Below, piece by piece: positions 11,490 to 15,975 of a stretch of DNA of 15,975 nucleotides. The notes under the pieces were generated by a model. That model saw nothing but the letters and a program-made list of their open reading frames with translations. It did no database searches and was not told the origin of the DNA. Numbering within the stretch: the first letter of the stretch is position 1; each line of letters starts with the position of its first letter. The stretch comes from Treponema sp. UBA4326 (GTDB lineage: Bacteria; Spirochaetota; Spirochaetia; Treponematales; Treponemataceae). A program made the translations under genes and the position numbers. Location: assembly GCA_002393835.1 (NCBI GenBank), contig DGTW01000059.1:1-15975 (forward strand), read 5' to 3'.

Positions 11490-13853
11490 ATGAAAAACTT
11501 TCTCCGACCATTCTCCATCATTTTTTCAGTTGGTCTTTCTTCATTACTGCTTTTTTCTTCCTGTGACAAAAAAATCGCCTTTTATCTTCAGCGCTTTATT
11601 TCTGAAAAAAAATCTCCCGTCAATATGCTCCTTGTAACCGCTGATGACAGTTTTTTTGAGGAAGTCGGCTCGACTTACATTGATTCTTCTATACTTGATG
11701 AGGCCGCTCTGTGTGCCAGGGAGCTTGGTTCTTCTTTTGTTCTTTCTGATTTCGGCTATAAAAATGCTGTAAGCGAAATTGACTCCCTTTGTGAAAAAGA
11801 CGAGCCAGTTCAAAAAAGGGAAGCCTCATTTTTGGGAATAAAAATTCTTTTTCCCGCTAAAAAAAATCTTGCCACTGACACGAGAAGCCCTGAAATTTCC
11901 TCTAAACTTCTTCCATTCTACAATCCGACCTTTAGCGGACAGGCTTTTTATGCAGGCAGTCTCTCGCAATTTCGTGAGAATCTTCCTTATTCCAAGCATG
12001 TTTTTTTTCGTAAAAGCGGAAAATATTTAGCTGATTATGGCTTTGCTTCTTTGGTCAGCTTTCTTTCCGTTCAGAAAATCCAAGTGACAAACGGGGCAAT
12101 AGTGCTGAAAAAGCTTGGTCTTCCAAACGGAGAAAAAATTGACTCGCTTAGGCTTCCTCGCTCAGACGATGGCTCAATTCTTCTGAAATACCCAAAAAAG
12201 TCTTGGAAAAATTTTGACACCATTCCTTTTTCTGAATTTTACTCTCTTGCTAAGGAAGAAGAGAGCCTTCACAAGTATCTTCATTTAATGGATGAGCACG
12301 GACTTTTTGGAGAACTAAATTCTGAGAGTCCCCTTGTTGTTTTTGATTCAGCCCTTGCCGCAAAAAATGACTTTTCTCTTTATGTCTCTCAAAAAAGGCG
12401 TTTTTACATGCTCATGTCGGCTTTTTTGTCCGGAGAAGAGGAAAAATTGCTTTTTGACAGCCTTGCTGATGAAAGTCAGAAGGCCTTCATAAAAGATTCC
12501 TTTGCCGATTGTCGCCGTATTTTCAGCGATCTTGAAACGAAGAGGGCAAAACTAGCTGATGCTGTGCGAGATTCTATTTGCTATTTTGCGCTTGTGGCGG
12601 ATTCAGCTGTAGATTTTTCGCCGTCACCTTTTGATTCAGCCTTTCCAGAGACTCTTTCGACCTTCATTCTTGCAAACATGATTTTCTCTGGAGATTTTAT
12701 TTCCCAGATTCCAGACTTCGCTTCTATTCTTCTTGCATTTTTCTTCGGAATTGTTTTCGTTATCTTCGCAATCAGAATCAAAAAAGAGCCATGGCTTCTT
12801 TTCTTCTCGCTGATGATGATTCTGCTTGCTTCTTCGATTATGGCCTGTTCTTTCGTCCTTTTCAGGCTTTTTCTGGGCTTTTCCCTTCCCCTTCTTACAC
12901 TGCTTCTTCTTTCCTTATTTTTTAATTTTCTTTGTCTGCGAAAAACAGTGAATGAAAAAAATTTGCTGAAAAATTCCTTCCTGCAATGTCTGCCTCAGTC
13001 CTTTCTGAAGAAAATTTATTTGTCTGATTCAGGAATTTTACTTGACGGGCAGAAAAATGAAGCTTCTGTCATGGCTTCTTCCATATTGAATTTCAAAGCA
13101 TTGAGCCAGCTTCTAAAGGGAAATCAGCTTCTTGCCTTCTTGAACTATTATTTTGAAAACCAGAGGCAGGAGATAAATCGTTTCGGGGGAATCGTTGAGT
13201 CTTACAGAAATGACGAGATTGTAGCTATTTTTGGCTCGCCACTTCCTTCTGAAAAACATGCTGAGCTTGCCCTACGGGCGGCTTTTGGAATGAAAAGCTG
13301 TGATATTTCGATAAATGAGGATATTGCCCGCTACCCCCGTGCCCCTAAGCCTGACGGAATGAGCGATGACTTGTACACGGCCTTTTTTATTTTGAATCAC
13401 AATGGAAAGAAAATTTCCACCCGAATCGGAATATATTCATCAAGTGTTCTTGCAGCCTGCCTTGGTTCTGAAGAAAAAAAATCTTTCAGAATTGCTGATG
13501 ATTCATGGAAAAAAGCCATTGCCCTTCGTGATGCGGCGAAAAAATACGGAAGCTCGGGAATTCTGCTTAACGGCCAATGTGCAGATTATCTTCGCGACGA
13601 ATGTATAATCAGGCGACTGGGTTATTTTTATGATATTCCTGAAGAGACGGTTTATCTCAGCGAAATTCTTGGTGACAGACAGGCTGATGACGAAAAACTC
13701 TGGAATTATGCAAATTATTGGAATACGGCTGTGGATTATATGGAAAAAAATGAAAAAAGCAAGGCTTTGCTGATGTTCAAAAAACTGAGCGAAGGGCGGC
13801 CAAACGATAAGGTCGCCAGGTATTTTATAAACTTGTTAGGTGGTGTAGAATGA
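11490..13853 (+). CDS. CHASE2 membrane protein with degenerate class III cyclase domain
   Basis: Seen: 787 aa. An N-terminal membrane segment (about 8-25) precedes an extracytoplasmic CHASE2-like region (about 30-405), three membrane spans (about 409-428, 434-457, 459-484), a class III adenylate cyclase-like domain (about 524-720) and a helical tail (737-785) of TPR type. Against a typical cyclase, FADIRGF reads ASSILNF (first metal Asp is Ser531) and GG..DKY.GD reads GGIVESYRND (Lys is Ser571, second Asp575 kept). VNLAAR reads WKKAI (Asn is Trp673, Arg is Ile677). Inference: it cannot make cAMP and probably acts as a sensor or scaffold; it may bind nucleotide or pair with an active partner. 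Start: ATG with no Shine-Dalgarno, but the signal-like N terminus supports it. Its last codons overlap purN (ATGA). Confidence 0.82.
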   Translation: MKNFLRPFSIIFSVGLSSLLLFSSCDKKIAFYLQRFISEKKSPVNMLLVTADDSFFEEVGSTYIDSSILDEAALCARELGSSFVLSDFGYKNAVSEIDSLCEKDEPVQKREASFLGIKILFPAKKNLATDTRSPEISSKLLPFYNPTFSGQAFYAGSLSQFRENLPYSKHVFFRKSGKYLADYGFASLVSFLSVQKIQVTNGAIVLKKLGLPNGEKIDSLRLPRSDDGSILLKYPKKSWKNFDTIPFSEFYSLAKEEESLHKYLHLMDEHGLFGELNSESPLVVFDSALAAKNDFSLYVSQKRRFYMLMSAFLSGEEEKLLFDSLADESQKAFIKDSFADCRRIFSDLETKRAKLADAVRDSICYFALVADSAVDFSPSPFDSAFPETLSTFILANMIFSGDFISQIPDFASILLAFFFGIVFVIFAIRIKKEPWLLFFSLMMILLASSIMACSFVLFRLFLGFSLPLLTLLLLSLFFNFLCLRKTVNEKNLLKNSFLQCLPQSFLKKIYLSDSGILLDGQKNEASVMASSILNFKALSQLLKGNQLLAFLNYYFENQRQEINRFGGIVESYRNDEIVAIFGSPLPSEKHAELALRAAFGMKSCDISINEDIARYPRAPKPDGMSDDLYTAFFILNHNGKKISTRIGIYSSSVLAACLGSEEKKSFRIADDSWKKAIALRDAAKKYGSSGILLNGQCADYLRDECIIRRLGYFYDIPEETVYLSEILGDRQADDEKLWNYANYWNTAVDYMEKNEKSKALLMFKKLSEGRPNDKVARYFINLLGGVE

Positions 13854-14491
13854 AAAACATGAAAATTGCAGTTTTAGTAAGCGGCGGTGGAACGAATCTT
13901 CAGGCCTTAATCGACTATGAGAAGGCTAATCCTGACTGCCCATATCATATTGAGTTGGTTGTATCGAATACCAAGTCGGCCTATGCCCTGGAGCGTGCAA
14001 AAAACGCTGGAATTCAAGCTGAAGTAAGAAGTCCCTATTCTGTCCTTGGCAAAGAAAATGCCGAAAAAGCTGACAGGGACACAAAAAGAATCGCAATCAG
14101 CGATGCAATCCTCGACTTGTGCCTGAGCCACAAAATTGACGCAATAGTTCTTGCAGGCTATCTGTCAGTTCTTGGCGGAAAAATCATCGAGGAATATTCT
14201 GGAAGAATCATCAACCTGCATCCAGCCCTGCTGCCCAAATTTGGCGGGGTAGGCATGTGGGGGCACAATGTCCATGAGGCGGTCCTTGCAGCCGGCGAAA
14301 AGGAAAGCGGCTGTACCGTTCATCTCGTGGATTCAGGCTGCGACACGGGTAAAATTCTCGTGCAGAAAAAAGTCCCTGTCCTTCCTGATGACACGCCCGA
14401 CAGCCTTTATGCGCGCATAGCCCCAGAGGAACATAAGGCCATGGTAGAAGGTGTTTGTATGCTTTCTGAGATTCTTGGTGGTAATAATTAA
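13850..14491 (+). CDS. purN: Phosphoribosylglycinamide formyltransferase
   Basis: Seen: 213 aa. MKIAVLVSGGGTNLQALID forms the GAR phosphate loop. IDAIVLAGYLSVLGGKIIEEY is followed by IINLHPALLPKFGG with the catalytic Asn122 and His124, then CTVHLVDSGCDTGKILVQ with Asp165. Known: transfers a formyl group from 10-formyl-THF to GAR in purine synthesis. The loop after LLP reads KFGGVGMWGHNVHEAV, rather than the Proteobacterial SFPGLHTHQRA; I take it as a lineage variant. Start: ATG 13850 overlaps the TGA of the upstream cyclase-like gene, pointing to translational coupling; ATG 13859 is an alternative. No clear terminator separates it from cheA, although cheA has its own promoter. Confidence 0.95.
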   Translation: MKNMKIAVLVSGGGTNLQALIDYEKANPDCPYHIELVVSNTKSAYALERAKNAGIQAEVRSPYSVLGKENAEKADRDTKRIAISDAILDLCLSHKIDAIVLAGYLSVLGGKIIEEYSGRIINLHPALLPKFGGVGMWGHNVHEAVLAAGEKESGCTVHLVDSGCDTGKILVQKKVPVLPDDTPDSLYARIAPEEHKAMVEGVCMLSEILGGNN

Positions 14492-14519
14492 GTAATTTTA
14501 AAATAATCTTTTTTTTTAC

Positions 14520-14547
14520 TTGACTTTGGAAAAGTAACTGTTAAAAT
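14520..14547 (+). promoter_or_regulatory. cheA promoter with leaderless geometry
   Basis: TTGACT (14520-14525), 16-bp spacer, TAAAAT (14542-14547), then only 7 nt (AGATTAT) to ATG 14555. No ribosome site fits between, so the transcript should begin at or next to the start codon. Confidence 0.65.
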
Positions 14548-14554
14548 AGATTAT

Positions 14555-15975
14555 ATGAGTGATTATCTTGACGCTACTAATGAAGAACTTTTGAAGGACT
14601 ACTTCTCTGAGTCAGAAATGATGGTTGATAATCTTGAAAGCAATATCCTTGCAATCGAGAACGACCCAACCAATCATGACGCTATCGATGAAATTTTCCG
14701 CGCGGCACATACTCTCAAAGGAAATTCGGCTACGGTTGAATTCAGTGAGATTGCGCATTTTGCTCATACAATGGAAGATCTTCTCGATGAGGTGCGTTCC
14801 GACAAAATCAAAGTTACAGAAGATATTGTAGACACGCTTTTAACGGCTCTCGATGTAATAAAAGCCATGCTTGAGGAGCGTAAAAACGGCTCCGTTTACG
14901 GTGAGAGCGTAGAAGAGATTACCAACAAAATACGCGGAATGATTGCAGCCGGTGGAGGAGAGGCAAAAGCTCCTGCAAGTCCGGCTCCAAGTGCACCGGT
15001 GGCAAGTGCGGCTGCTCCTTCAGCAGCTCAGTCATCTGCTCCTACGGTTTCTTTGTCCGAGTATGAACTTGCCGAGCTCAAACAGGGCTGTGAGGCTGGC
15101 CAGCAGCTTTGGTCAGTTTCTGTCACTTTTGACGAGAGCAACCCTATGAATTCCGTTGGCGGTATTCAGGTTTTTGCTGCCCTCAAGGCTTGTGGTACGG
15201 TTCTTAAAACTATTCCTGATTTTGACGCCCTTTACGAAGATGAATTCCACAAGGATGTAACTTATTTCGTCGCATCTTCAAATTCTGCTGAAGAGCTTGA
15301 GGATACGGCCTTCCTTGACGACGTAACATTGAGCGTAGATGCTAAAAATATCGACAATGCTGTTGCCAAAGAGTCTGCCGTCTCAGAAGCGGCTCCAGCT
15401 CCTGTCGCAGAAGCTCCGAAAGCGGCTCCCGTGGCAGCCCCGGCTCCTGCGGCAAGTCCGGCTCCGGCTCCCGCAGCTTCTGCCGAAACTGCAAAAAAAG
15501 AGGCTCCGAAAGCTGCCGCAAAGGCTGCTCCTGCTACTGGTCATGCCCAGCAGAGCACAATCCTTCGTGTAGACTCAAAGCGAGTTGACAATCTTATGAA
15601 CCTCGTTTCAGAGACTGTCATCACAAAAGCTTCTTTCAACCAGAGCCAGCAGCAATTCGCTGACATGCTCATTCAGTTCCAGACGCTCGATTCTTCTTAT
15701 AAAGAGAAGGTTCGCAGAATGTTCGAGCAGCTTCCTCAGTATCTTGAAGAAATTCAGAATGGAGTTGCTGTTAAGGATATCAAGACGAATATTACCAATG
15801 AATTCGGTGATATCGCAAATTTCTTTGATGCCTTCGAAAATCGTTTCAAGGACTTGAATTCTAAATTCCACTCTTCTACCCAGAATCTTGGCCGAATCAC
15901 CGGCGAGCTGCAGGAAGGTATCATGAAAATCCGAATGGTTCCTATCAGTCAGGTTTTCGACCGCTTCCCTCGTGT
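14555..15975 (+). CDS. cheA: Chemotaxis histidine kinase CheA, N-terminal part (3' end outside window)
   Basis: Seen: 473 codons, open to the window edge. Residues 1-110 form a P1/HPt domain with the phospho-acceptor in IFRAAHTLKGNSATVEF (His52). An Ala/Pro-rich linker (about 131-165) precedes a P2-like region (about 168-265, SLSEYELAELKQGCEAGQQL...) and a second, longer Ala/Pro/Lys linker (about 275-330). STILRVDSKRVDNLMNLVSE (from about 334) then opens the P3 dimerisation domain, and GELQEGIMKIRMVPISQVFDR leads into the ATPase domain, which is cut off. Known: CheA phosphorylates CheY to control flagellar reversal. Spirochete CheA proteins have similar long Ala/Pro linkers. Start: ATG 14555 follows a TTGACT/TAAAAT promoter by 7 nt and has no Shine-Dalgarno. 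Chemotaxis partners would lie beyond the window. Confidence 0.95.
   Translation, partial: MSDYLDATNEELLKDYFSESEMMVDNLESNILAIENDPTNHDAIDEIFRAAHTLKGNSATVEFSEIAHFAHTMEDLLDEVRSDKIKVTEDIVDTLLTALDVIKAMLEERKNGSVYGESVEEITNKIRGMIAAGGGEAKAPASPAPSAPVASAAAPSAAQSSAPTVSLSEYELAELKQGCEAGQQLWSVSVTFDESNPMNSVGGIQVFAALKACGTVLKTIPDFDALYEDEFHKDVTYFVASSNSAEELEDTAFLDDVTLSVDAKNIDNAVAKESAVSEAAPAPVAEAPKAAPVAAPAPAASPAPAPAASAETAKKEAPKAAAKAAPATGHAQQSTILRVDSKRVDNLMNLVSETVITKASFNQSQQQFADMLIQFQTLDSSYKEKVRRMFEQLPQYLEEIQNGVAVKDIKTNITNEFGDIANFFDAFENRFKDLNSKFHSSTQNLGRITGELQEGIMKIRMVPISQVFDRFPR

Noticed and set aside
14492..14519. Terminator between purN and cheA
   Set aside because: There is a T-run (14511-14517 region) but no convincing GC-containing stem before it.

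Overview
The window reads like a chromosomal segment of a host-associated, non-pallidum Treponema or a close spirochete relative. This is inferred from gene content: a spirochete-style CheA with Ala/Pro-rich linkers, a CHASE2-cyclase-like membrane protein, an omptin-like barrel, signal-peptide-bearing barrel and lipoproteins, an Rpn/PD-(D/E)XK gene, and de novo purine genes that T. pallidum lacks. No rRNA, tRNA, CRISPR array or complete insertion sequence is visible.

Layout. 1-346: the 3' end of lysA and a hairpin-rich tail. 347-982: a small secreted beta-sandwich-like protein with a palindrome over its promoter and a strong terminator. 987-1243: a 105-bp tandem element, 2.4 copies, with compensatory base changes, running into the 3' end of a minus-strand four-S1-domain gene. 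2372-2432: a CACAGAG hairpin separating the S1 gene from a minus-strand histidine phosphatase. 3127-4423: a divergently transcribed acidic barrel-like protein and its terminator. 4429-5360: a GC-rich intergenic repeat abutting minus-strand nudC. 5463-5960: purE. 6070-7194: an Rpn-family nuclease with a 42-bp internal tandem repeat. 7316-8182: a lipoprotein. 8312-8593 and 8887-9873: minus-strand genes for a small exported helical protein and an omptin. 9926-10294: a mostly non-coding stretch with a doubtful small ORF. 10295-14491: purM, a catalytically degenerate CHASE2-cyclase protein, and purN coupled to it by an ATGA overlap. 14555-15975: the 5' part of cheA.

How the parts work together. 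purE, purM and purN encode three steps of IMP synthesis, but purE is separated from the other two by about 4.3 kb of accessory genes. The cyclase-like gene lies between purM and purN, which suggests co-expression with purine synthesis. Secreted or envelope proteins (164-aa protein, barrel, lipoprotein, 93-aa protein, omptin) make up much of the rest.

The most unusual signals are three. First, the 105-bp element has at least four covarying base pairs between copies, and every copy carries a minus-strand reading F-A-x-L-x-K-K-stop that forms the C terminus of the S1 protein. Second, three genes (histidine phosphatase, nudC, cheA) have a -10 hexamer only 6-7 nt before ATG and no Shine-Dalgarno, implying leaderless mRNAs beside neighbours with good ribosome sites. 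Third, the cyclase homolog has lost most catalytic residues.
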